Shown piece after piece: positions 51,401-63,400 of a stretch of 64,000 nucleotides of DNA. Made by a program: the position numbers and the translations under genes. Each line of letters begins with the position of its first letter. Position 1 is the first letter of the stretch. Below the pieces are notes generated by a model that was not told the DNA's origin, did no database searches, and saw nothing but the letters and a program-made list of their open reading frames with translations. The stretch is from Onchocerca lupi. Lineage: Eukaryota; Nematoda; Chromadorea; Rhabditida; Onchocercidae. The stretch spans positions 1-64,000 of the forward strand of contig JAOVVO010000163.1 of assembly GCA_028564675.1 (NCBI GenBank). Reading direction: 5' to 3'.

Positions 51401-54400
51401 TATGATAAAAAACAAAAATCTTAATCATATTTTTGATCATAAATTACAGGTATGATAAAAATCAAAAATAAAAATCTTAATCACATTTTCATATCAACAT
51501 TTTATCAAAATTTTCATTTACATCCATGAAACAATCAAATTATCATGAACAATTAAAATTATTTAATATAAAAATAATCATAACTGATCGTAATAATTCA
51601 ACTGCTTTATTCATTCGCTTAGTTTTTCTCATCATAAAAATTAATAGTTAATTTGAAAGTTTTTTTAAATTTTTCTAAAATATCACTGTATTAAAAGTTT
51701 TAAAAGATCTAAAAACTGAAAGTTTTAATAATTTTTCGAAATAAATACAAATTGAATGGAATTTTTTCATCAATTGTCGTCTATCGTTACCTCATTTTAC
51801 GTTTTGATATATAGTGATGAACAAAATTCGAAACAGGATAATGGAATAGGCAAATGATGAATTGGATGTACAAATAGAAGAATGATTGAAAAATTCTTAA
51901 AAATCGAATAAAAATAGATAAAAAAGAAATATAATTAAAATTTAAAATCTAAGAGAGACTGGAATCAAAAATTAAAATTTAAGTAAAAAGCAAAATTTAA
52001 AAATTTAAAAAGAACATGAATTAAAATTGAAAGATCTAAAAAATTTAAAATGAAAATTAAAAGATTTAACGAAAGTTGAATTTAATTTCAATTAAAAAAA
52101 AATCTAAGCAAAGGCAAATAATTAAAAGATCTAAGAAAAACTGAAACTAAAATCTAAATTATCTAAGAAAGTTAAAATTAAAATTATCGATTTAAAATTG
52201 ATATCCAAGCGTAAATGTCTATTTTTCTTCCCAGTTAATTTTAGCCTTTTGATATAACAACGCTTATTAAGAATATAGAATATAACGAGGATTTTTTATT
52301 GAAATAGTTAACGTCTTATTGAAACAAGTAAGTTTTTATTGAAATGACTGAAAATTAAAATTGAAGTGAAAACAAAATTAAAAAAAGACAAAAATAAGAA
52401 AATTCACTTGAAATTATTCCAAAATTGGATTATGCTATATGCAAATTTAAATAATGAAACATAAATAAACATATATACAAATTTCTATTCAAAACTTTTG
52501 CTACTTAACTTTCGTTTTAATAATCATTAATAATTAAAATAATGATTAAATTTTTCCAACGGTAAAAAATTAAGATAAGATGAAATTATCTCAGGATTGA
52601 ACTCTACTTTATGCAAATTTAAATAGTAAAACTATGTTTGCATATAAAAATTTTTACTTGAAATTTTTGTTAATTAACCTTCTTTTTTGTAACAATTAAT
52701 AATTAGTTTTTTAGGTATGCACATATATTAACGGTATACTATTTACAATACTTGGTATTGCTCAAATAAAAGCTCGAGTAAAAGAAATTAATTTGATTAA
52801 TACGGTAAAGGAAAAATTGAATAATCATCATTGCAAGGATGACGAGAAACAATTACCGATTATTTACAAAATTCTTAATGGTGGTAAGTTTTGAAATTAT
52901 AATTGTTAGAGAAAAAAAAATTAAATAGAAAATTTTAAATCAATTCACTTTAAAGTGATTTATCGATTTTACCTATTTTAAAATTTTTTTTCTTTTTTTA
53001 ATCATTTTCTCAACTTTCTTTAAGAAAAAATTCTGAATATTCTGAATCTTTCGCACGATTTTCATCGAAATAGTTCTTATCTTAATTTTCTAAATTAGTT
53101 GTTCTAATCTGAGAGTGTGATTATTTTTTCTAAACTAATAAAAGGCAAGAGATAAGATAATTTGTTTGAAATGAGAAATTCTAAAAATTTTACCATTGTT
53201 AGTCTTATCTGAGACTCTTCTTCAAATCGATTTTTATCATGCATATTTATCACTAACATTTCATGTCAACAGTCGAAATATTTACTTAAGAGTCATCATC
53301 TCTATAATCTTTGTCGTGCATAATTTATCACTGATTATTCTCCGTGTTAACAATCGAAATATGACGTAACGTGACTGTCTCGAATCCTGTTCTTATCATA
53401 GTTTTACGCTTTTATATTATACCCAATTATTCAGATTACTAATAACTTTTTCATTATTTGGAATTGAAACTTAAATGACTTAGATGCATCTTTCTGAATG
53501 ATTTGGAACTTCTACGATGCATCAAATTAAACGATTATTTTAATTGAAACTAGTGAGATAATACACTCTTTCGGATTTCTGCTGACCATATGTATATATC
53601 AGTAGCGTTCATTGTCATTTATTTGATTATCAGCTCATTGTTTGATAAGTTCTCATTTTTAAAATTCCAGTAGATATTCATTAAAACTTTCGAAATCCTA
53701 CAAATCTTTTGTTTCATTTTATTTTAAGTTAAAAGGAAAAAAAAGAAAAAAGGAGAAAAGGCAAGATCATTACGTGATAAATTAAAATATTAGATGTCGA
53801 AAGTCGAGATTGATGTGAAATAAGTAAAATTCTCCACTTCATCCTTTATTTATCTCTCTCATACTATTACATATGATACCAACCGTGACCGTTTGAATTT
53901 CTCGCCTGTTAACTGACAATAATAAACAACATTTTATTGTGTTTAGTAAAAACGATGGCTCTTTTTCGAAATGACGGCCGTTTTTCCACCGTACAAAATA
54001 GATGCCATGAAAAATTGTTCATCGTCTTAATATCTTACTAAGATGTTAGGGTGAATAAATGTGATAATAATGATTGGTATTTCTCGAAAGAAACCGACCG
54101 TTCATTTACGAAAATGATTGGTGGTGTCACTTTGTACGGGAATTATGGTGACACAAACATACACACATGCACACACACACATACACATTCGTTGCTATTT
54201 TCAATTTTTCTTGTAAAATTAACTAAACTGAACTTTTTTTTTCTCATCGAGAAATTTGTATAAGTCACGTAAGCTTTGCGAAAATCAGAATCCATATTGT
54301 AAAAGTCATTAAGAATCATTTATGATGTGAAACAACAATGGAATTAAAGCTAGTAAAGCAAGACTATGAGAAGTCATCAAGGAGAAGAATTAGAAGCTTC

Positions 54401-57400
54401 AAGCTGTTTTCGAAATTAATCACATTTCTAGGAATCTATCGAATCGGAAAAAAAAAAGTACAATTCTGATTAAATAGAAATACGGCAATTTGTTGTTTCT
54501 ATGATAAAAATAAGAGAGCAGAAGAATAAAAAATTGAAAAGTTTCAGATATCCAAAAAAGCATCAGCACTTTTTATCAAAAATAAACTTTGCACCTGTGA
54601 TGATTTCATAGATTATTACTGTCAGAATTTGGATACTTTTTCTCCTAAGGTTTATCATCTATCAGGATTTCGGCACTTTTATCGAGGCTTGAAAAAGTTT
54701 TTCTACATTATTATCGTTAGAGTTCAAACTTACTGTCGAAGAATTATCTTCACATTCATAGTGATTTCCAAGTTGTAATCATCATCTGGATTCGGGCAAT
54801 TTCTTGTCAAGGATAAAAAAAATTGCGCTTTTGGATAGTTTCTAGATTTTCACTATCATTTTTGTAAGTTGTCATTACCAGAATTCGAGATTTCTTGTCG
54901 AGAATATCTTTGCGCTTCTGTAATAAAAAGCGATTTTTTCGAAGTTAAATGATTTCTAAATTATCACTATCAGTTATCCCTCGAGATAACTGATAGTGAT
55001 AACTTTTTTTATCAAAGATATCGTTGTATTTATGAGGAATTTCTAAATTATCACTGCTGTCATGATTATTTCTAGATTATTGTTGTTATCATCATCATTA
55101 TCAAATATATATAAGCGAGAGAGGAGAAAAAAGAGGAAGTCCCTCAATCCACAATCCATACATTTTTTTTTTTTTAATATTGGGCATAGCCAAGAAAATA
55201 GATCGCAACTAAAATGTATGTATGCGTGCCTCAATATATTTTTCTCGAGAAAATGCATTTTCCTCGAGAAAATCGAGAAAATGGATGGATTTTTGGGTAC
55301 GGGTAAATAAATGGGCGGATAAACAGAGTAGACAAATTGAGGCGGGTGAAGCAAAATGAATGGGTAAAATTTCGAGTAAATAATAAAATAAGTATAAATT
55401 GAGAGAGAGAGAGAGAGAAAAAAAGAAAAGAGAAACTTTTCTCATCACTTCGAAAAAAAAAAACCTTCAAACACTAACGATATTCAGTCGGAAAGGAAGA
55501 GAGAAGGGAGAAAAAGAGAGATAAAGAGAGGAGGAGAGAGAAAAAGAAAGAGAGAATATGTTTGACTGCGAAATACATGGCACTGCTCAGAGATGGCTGT
55601 TCGATTTGTCGGCTGCTTGCTTTGAACGGCGTTCCACCAGAGAAGGAGGGACTTCTAGCTCTTTTTTGTCGCTCAAATCTCATTTTCGGCGACAGTCACT
55701 GCCAGCTGTCCTTTTTCCTTCTCACCTCTCCTCATTTCTCATTCTTCCTTCAACATCGTTCTTTACTCTTTCACTTTGAGAATATACACACGCATACAAC
55801 GACACATACACACCGACATACATACACCGACACAAACATAACCACACATACATACAAACACATGCACAAATACATATTTGATGGGAGCAGAGTGCAAAGA
55901 TTTGAGATTATCCGTTTTTCCCGCGGGAAATTACTGTCACATTTTCCCGCCATTTTTACGCCAAAGTCTTCCGAAGTTCTTGCGTAAGAATCAAAATTCC
56001 GTGTATCTTTCGAAGCTCAGATTCCGTAAAAATCAGAATATCCCGATGATGACAGATCTTTTTTCTTTATTATTCCAAAATATGAATAAAATAAATATCT
56101 TCCCTTTTTTTGTCTTTTTCTCTTTCTCTCCCTTTCTCTCTGTTTGAAAAAAAAATAAGTAAAATGTCCTTTCTAGATGGATGAATAGAGAATTTGGTGT
56201 TGTTTATCTGAGAGGTATCAATTTGACGAGAATAGGATGACAAAATGGGGGAGCGCGAAAGCGGGGAAAAAAGAAAAAAACATTTGAAATAAGAGAGAAG
56301 TAAAAGAGATGAAAAGCTGTTGTTTATCAATTTTTTGCGATGATTTTGGACGAAAGAAATTTGACCTGAAAAGAAAATATTGGAAAAAAAAAGGATGGAT
56401 GAAAACTTCCTCCCATATCGCCATCATTTCGTTCCTGCCACTACCTCGAACATGATTCCTGATTCCCGTCCTGATTCCCCATATAAGTGTTGGAGAGCAG
56501 GTGTCATTCTCTGGGGCAAATTCAGGTAACAAAAATTTTTTTTTTTATAAACCTTTTGGCCTTATTTTTTCGTGATTTCATTGCATTATAAAAATGCCAC
56601 TTCTTTCACATTTCTTCTCTTTCATTCATTTATTGGCTTCAAAATTCTATCAAAACTAAATTTGATCCTTTTTTTTTTCGCTTATTTCATTTTTTTTTTC
56701 TTTTTATCCGACAAATGTCATATCAAATTGTCTTATTCCTCCTAAATTTCATTTATTATCAACATAGATCTTGATTTGATCTGAAGTGATTTCCGTCAAG
56801 AATTCCTCGACCTTTACCTACCTTATATGACTTTTTATGTAGAATAGATATTGACTCGTTCTGTTAGATCTCGATCTGAGTTGGAAATAATTTTTGTCGA
56901 GAATTTTTCAGTCTTTACCTGTGTTGTGTGACTTTTTACATAGAATAATATCGATCAAATTATCACATCTTTTCTTGCTTTATCATCTTCCTTTGGAAAA
57001 CTATTTCTTGATCTCGATATGACTTGAAGAAATTTTCTATGAGAATTTCTCAATTTTTACCTATTTAAATGCTTTTTTCCATAGGTCGATCATACTATTC
57101 TTTCTCCATGGGTCGATAATACTATCATATCTCTTTTTTATCATCTTCCGAAGTGAAACTATTTCTCGATCTCGATTTAACCTGAAGTAATTTTCATCGG
57201 GAATTTCTTGAGCTTTATCTATCTTATATGAATTTCTGCACAGTATGGATATCCATCATATTGTCACATTTTGTCTTCTCTTTTTTTCTTGTTGATTTAG
57301 CAATCCAGAAGTATTGATGATAATGATGATCACGACGCTGATGACGATGATGATGACTCATGGATGGACGTTCATTCTTTCTATTTTTTTGTTATATTTG

Positions 57401-60400
57401 CATGAATCGTTCGCTGTTTATCATCATCGATGAATGTTTTCCACCGAATAGATGGATCAGTTTATTTTGCTTCATAAAAATTGCTCTAAATTTAGCTATG
57501 CTTTAATGAATCATCGTCATCATCATCACCACTTCGGTGCTAAACATTTAACAAGATATTTCAAATATCTCTTTCAAACTTCCTCATTCCCTTCCAATCA
57601 AACTCATTTCGGTAACTTCTGAATCATTTGATTCTGAATCATTTTAAGTTTAAAAATGAACGGTAATTAATTAACGTTTCAATTTTTTTTCTTTTAAATT
57701 GCATTGGTCAATTTAGTAATTTTAATGACTCATGTTGTTTAAGTTTATAATTCCAGTGATTTATATTGCTTCAGGTTCATAATTTCAATGACTCATGCTG
57801 GTTCAAGTTCATAATTCGAATGACTAATGTTGGTCCAGCGTTCAAGTTCATAGTTGCGATGAGTCATGTTGACTTAAATATATAGTTTCAGTAATCCGTC
57901 TCAAGTTCATAATTTCATGACTCATAAGTAGGTAATGGTTGTATCGTGATATGCCGGGAGAAAAAAATTCCGTCAGACTTGTCCTTTTTTTTTTTGGGAA
58001 AAGTCGGTTCAAGAGATATGGAGTTTTTTCACTTTTTCATTTAATATAGGTTTGATTGCGCTGTAAGCATTCTCGCAGTATACTTAGCTTTTAAGAAAAG
58101 TAGCATTCATTTTGAGATGATGATATCATTGGGCTTCTTGTTTGGATTTAATAGGTGGTTTAATTCATTAAAATCGGTCGAAAGAACAATACTAACTCAT
58201 TCTTTTTGTCAACATTTCAGTTGACGTGTAATTTAGACTTGCAATGTGAATAATAAATTCTTTGAAGCGTCATCTAAGTACGTGAAGGACGTGTTAGTTA
58301 AGTTTTCGCAAATATATGCTGTCGCAGAAATTTAAGTAATAATTTTAAAAACTGAATGATTTAAGTAATCTTAAAAATAGCGACATCCATAAACTTATTC
58401 AGAATATAATGGACTTGTAACTTTGAGTAAGCTATAGACGTAATATAAATTACAGAGGAATTGGTTAGAATACAAAAGATGTAAATAATCTGAAATAGAT
58501 AAATATACCTAAATATATTGATGTCGAGATATCAGTGTTTTGATATGTTAGTGTTTGATAATTCTCGAGAAAAATTATACTGTCAAATTAACTATATTCT
58601 AGATAAAATTTGACATGATTACTCAATGGAAGAAATATTCCAAAAAGAAAAAAAAAAAACTTTTGTCCACGTTCTGGAAATATCCAAATAAATTAACCCC
58701 GAAAATGTCCGAACAAATTTACTCTAAATTAAGTAGCCATATTTCATATTTGTAAATCATAAAGATTTTTTGATCTTCGAAAAGCAATAGCTTGAAATGC
58801 GTTATAACAATATTTAAGGTTTCTTCACAAGTTTATTTGATAGATTTTCTAACAAATCCTTTGAACATGAACCATTTGTGTAATCTAAAATAGTCAATAT
58901 CTTTACTTGTTTACATTTTCCTCGAAATCTTATTGTAAATAAAATTAGGAAATAGCTTAAATCTTTTAGAAATCTCTCAAATATTAATAACTGAACTTTT
59001 CCCATGAATAAGATAGTTCTCGAGGAATTTTGCAAGAAAAAAAAATTAATTGTTGAACAAGTTGGCTCCCTATCAATTGTCAAACGATCGGTTTTTTGAA
59101 TTTATCTGTTCTCGTTGCTCAGGGATAAAGAGAGAAATTCTTTTCCTTTCCAGGCCAAGTATTTCCTCTCTCTCCCTCCCTTCACCGCATTCTCTACTGT
59201 TCAAGTTTAAACTAAGTTTTAACCACATTTCTATTGTAAATGATAACTTCACATAAGTTGAATCTATGGAATAAGACGTGTGAATTCATTATTCAATGCT
59301 TAGACAAACGGATATTTATGTAAGCGAACGTTTATTGTTCACGTAAGCAGCGTATTTTTGTTTCTTTTTCCAAAAATTGATAAATAATTCCATTAAATCA
59401 TTTATGAATCATTTCAAATTAAGCCAAGTCTGATCTCTCTTCCAAACCTCTCAAATAGCTCTTCGATAAAATGAAATCGTTGAAAAATGTCGATCTTCAA
59501 TCTTGACGTAAGCTATCAAATGTTGCACTATTGAATAGCGTTTTTTTTTTTTTATTTTTTTTTTCGAAATCCTCTCCAATCTTTTGCCAATATCTGTCTA
59601 TATGTTTATGCGTGTGCGTGTGCGCGTGCATGTGCATGTGTGTATGTGTATGTATTAGTTGCTGCAACGCGAAAGCTGTAGCTTCGAAGTCTTTTTAGAC
59701 TTTTAAACTGGCTTCTTACGTGCCAATATGCTTCCCGATGTGTGTGCTACGAATATGTGTATGTGCACATGCTTTGATTGTATGATACGTGATATACGTG
59801 TATTTTGTATACAGATGTATGTGTACACTCTCTGATAATATTTTATATGTGTATTTTTGTATATACATGTATGCGCACACACTCTGTTATTATGATACGT
59901 GAATACGTGATTCATGTCCATATGTACGCATTCTATGTGTAGCGATGTGTGCTATGTTCGTACGTGTACGTGTATCTTTATGTATATATATATGTTTATA
60001 CTTGATTTGTGAATATGTTTATACCGTAAAGATTATTTTCTTGACGAGAGAGAAGAAAGTTTCAAGTTTTTGCTCCCATATCGAAAGATTTCCTCTAAAA
60101 AAAATTAGAAAGATTTCAAGATACTAATAATTTATTAAAAGAAGTGATAGTGATATCATTACTTGAAGACAATCTCTATTCAGTTCTTACTAATTAATAG
60201 TCTGGATTGATGTCCATACTTTACACTGTAACTATTTTTAATGTGACAACGGATTATTCATTAATTTTAGGAAAGAATTAAATAGAATTGTCGTCCGATC
60301 CATTTCATGTTAAATTGTTTGAGACTATCCAAAGATGGTTTATTGAAAGAATGGAAATAGGAAGAAGGATTAGAAGGAAGATCGAATGGTAAATAATCGT

Positions 60401-63400
60401 CCGTTTGCTTCATCTCAATCTCAAGAAGAGGAAAAGCAAGAATTGCCTGTGCATATGCGTCACCAGAAAGTCGTCATTTTTCTGAAGATTCGTATAGTTG
60501 TGGGTGATGGAAGTTTTGAGTATGGAAGGGTATAAAGGAATCTTGTTCCCGAATATCATCAAGTCTTGAATAAGAGGAGTTTGGAGAATGAAATAAAGTA
60601 TTAGTGAGAAAAAAGAAAATATATCTGTTTCTTCTTTTCTTCCTCCATCATCATCATCTTCGGATGTCAGATTCTTGAAAGAAGTCGAGATTGGTACGTT
60701 GAGGGGGCGAAGGTAAGGAGTTCGAGCGATGAAGGTGGTAATGTGTCGAAAGGTACCATCCTGTGTATATGTATGTGTGTGTGTACATGATAGTGGTAGT
60801 AGTAATAGTAGTAGTTTTGTTAGGCTTTCAATTTGTGTATATATCTACAGATGATGATAGATGAATTGTGAATTGAAAAAAAAAAGAGGTTGGAAAAAGG
60901 ATGAATGAAAAATGTCTGAGTCGTCGTTTAGTTTGTCGTCGTCGCCGTCGTCGTTATCGTCATCGTGAAAAGAGCGTACGTCGTCGTACCAGGTGGCGAC
61001 AATATGGGTGATTCTTTTTTTTTTTCTTGCCCGAATGTCGATTGTTGATGGCGATGGTGATGGCGATTGGCGATGAAGCTTTTTCAAGAAAGTGGGCGAA
61101 GGCGAATTATTGTCGTCGCTTGCTGCTGCTGCTGCTGCTGTTGCCGTTGACTGCCACTGCTGCGGCAGTGGGTCATTTTTGTCTGCAATTTTTGCTTTGC
61201 TTTCCAGTAGTAGTAATGTTTAGTGTGCCAATGTGGTGCCGGGTGCTACCGCTTGCTTTTTAATTCATCTATTCCTCCTATCGTTCGTTCCGTTTCCTAG
61301 CGTGCCAGCCTCAAAAAAAAGAAAAAAAAATTTTTTTTTATTTTAGGCATAAAATGCAAAACTCACAGCATTCTGTGCTGCTCTTGCTACTTTGCTACTT
61401 CTACTTGCTGTGCTGCTGCATTTTGATACTGCTGAATGCTTCGCTCCTCACATTTCCCACAACTGTGTGTCCTTCTGTTCCATTTTTCTTCCAATCTTCA
61501 TTTATTATGTGTATGTGTGTGTGTGTGTGTGTGCACATATATGCGTGTATGTACGTGTATGTGTGTGTGTGTGTGTGTGAGACACCATACCCCTACGAAT
61601 CAACCCTCGGCAGCATCAGCATCTCAATCAACCAGCCGATGGTTGATGCTGTCGAGGTCCTTCCCCTTTTTTTTTCCCATCTCTGCTTCCCACACATTTC
61701 TCTTATTGTTTCCGATTTCGGTATGTATGTCGAAGATCTCACGTCGTTCAGTTTTGTCATCCAGCACGTAGGAATAGGATATAGTATTCGGTGTTAGTAG
61801 CGTAGACGTCAGTCAATTACCTTTTACAATTGAAATATCTCGCAGATTCTGCGAAAATTGGCGTGGGATGTGAGCATAGCATACCGAAGGCTGAAAGCGA
61901 ACGCTATTCGTTTTAGAGCCGTTCTAAGAAATTTAAAAGCAATTCCAAATAATCGAAGCTTGTTAGTGTATTGAGTTTTTTTCTTTTTCCACTTCAAAAA
62001 GTACGCTTTGTGGTAGGTTTAGAATTATCTGAAATAGCTTTGCAGCAAATAGAAGTAAATCAATTGTTTGATGGCTTTTTTTTTTCTCCTTTTTTTCGTA
62101 CATATATTTTTGTTGACTGGACTTGCTTCTTCATCATCAGATTTATATGTATTAGGCTAAATAATTAATTCCTGATAATTTCAGAAAATTCTGATTCCGT
62201 ATGATTATAAATCATAATGATTCGAGATGAGAAATTTTTGCACCTGTCCAAAATGGGTGTTCAATAATAATAAGAGAGTGTGTTTGTGAAATATTTTGTC
62301 GATTGGCTAATTACCGTCGTAGCAGAGTGCAAATTTTTGCCATCAAAATTTGTTTGAATTTTCATCAATGTAAATTTGGCAAAAGTTTTGTACATATTAA
62401 TATATTTTAATTTCAGTGTCATTTTTTGACTTGCGTCATTTTATGTCTGCACCAGTCCGTCATATTATACGTTTGTTTCGTCCGTGATGTTTTTGCTTAC
62501 ATATTTCTACATTTTTAACAGATTTCATTCCTCTTTAACTTATACGTCATCAAAAGATATTCTTTCCATTATTCATTTGTTTCTTCACTTCAAACACTTA
62601 ACCAATTCTCTATTCCTTCTCAATTTCTTACTATTTCACCTTGATAATTTTATCCCCGATCCAAAAGAAAGCTTGTGACCTTCTCCCTGAGACCTCTGCT
62701 GCGACAGTAAGTGGTGTCACAGCAAGAGCACCTCAGGGGCCAGGTCCTTTCGACAAACATCAAAGTTATAATTCCAAGAAGATAATTTAGCATCTCCAGC
62801 CCCTTTTTCAAGCCATATTTATATTCTACTGCAAATATCACACTCAAACAGGTAGCTTTTTCATTTCTATAGTAGTACCATTCATAATATTTTATATTTT
62901 AATAAAAAATTTATAGATCTTGAAGCACCGCTTATTTGGCATTTGGGTTTCAACGGAACTGAAGAAATTCAGGTAATGAGGCTGCTCTATTTCGATTTTT
63001 TTTTTTTTTTTTGAATTTTCCAGACATCAACCATCGGAGTAAAATTGGTCTTGAATGCTGTTAATGAATCTACAGATAGTCGAAAGTTTTCGGATTTTAG
63101 TGCATATAATGATTTCTATAGGTTTTGGATGATTTTAAGTTTCAGAACCTCAATTTGTTATCTTTGATATCTCTCTTACGCAATAAAATATCATATTTAA
63201 CAATTTCCACAGCAATTCCTTGAAATCTGCGATGTCTTTTTTTTTTTTTTTTTGTTTTAGGAAATCGATTATGTCGAAGCGGAAGTTGAGAGCACGGATA
63301 CGGTAGAGCCTCATCTGGACGAACTCTTCGGTGAAAAGCTATTAATTGCGAAGTTTTGTTTAGCGGATACATTGGATGAGCCGCCAGCATCTCGCTCAAA

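Larger units (their letters stand above)
52884..62916 (+). other. Giant ARMC9 intron 12 with simple repeats and the lin-4 locus
   Basis: About 10 kb, against introns of a few hundred bases to about 1.3 kb elsewhere in the gene. Phase 1 is kept across it (exon 12 ends GGT G, exon 13 starts AT CTT), and the protein match continues, so it is one intron. Contents: degenerate repeats (54560-55090, 56750-57270, 57720-57930), CA/TG microsatellites (54160-54192, 55782-55870, 59600-59970, 61505-61581), GA-rich DNA (55398-55560), CTG/GTC trinucleotide patches (60920-61170), GC-richer islands near 55.56-55.74, 56.4-56.5, 60.4-60.5 and 61.0-61.2 kb, and the lin-4 hairpin. The pri-lin-4 promoter is probably inside it. 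Confidence 0.75.

Noticed and set aside
55562..55987. 141-codon plus-strand ORF
   Set aside because: More than half is translated CA/CATA microsatellite; no splice or homology support. Only the GC-richer head is kept as a possible regulatory island.
60780..60835. let-7-like GTAGTAG sequence
   Set aside because: Only a GTAGTAGTAATAGTAGTAG trinucleotide repeat; no TGAGGTAGTAGG seed context and no hairpin. No let-7 or miR-100 was seen near lin-4.
61354..61797. 147-, 111- and 62-codon overlapping ORFs
   Set aside because: They run through a TG microsatellite and CTG-type repeats in all three frames, the typical sign of simple sequence.
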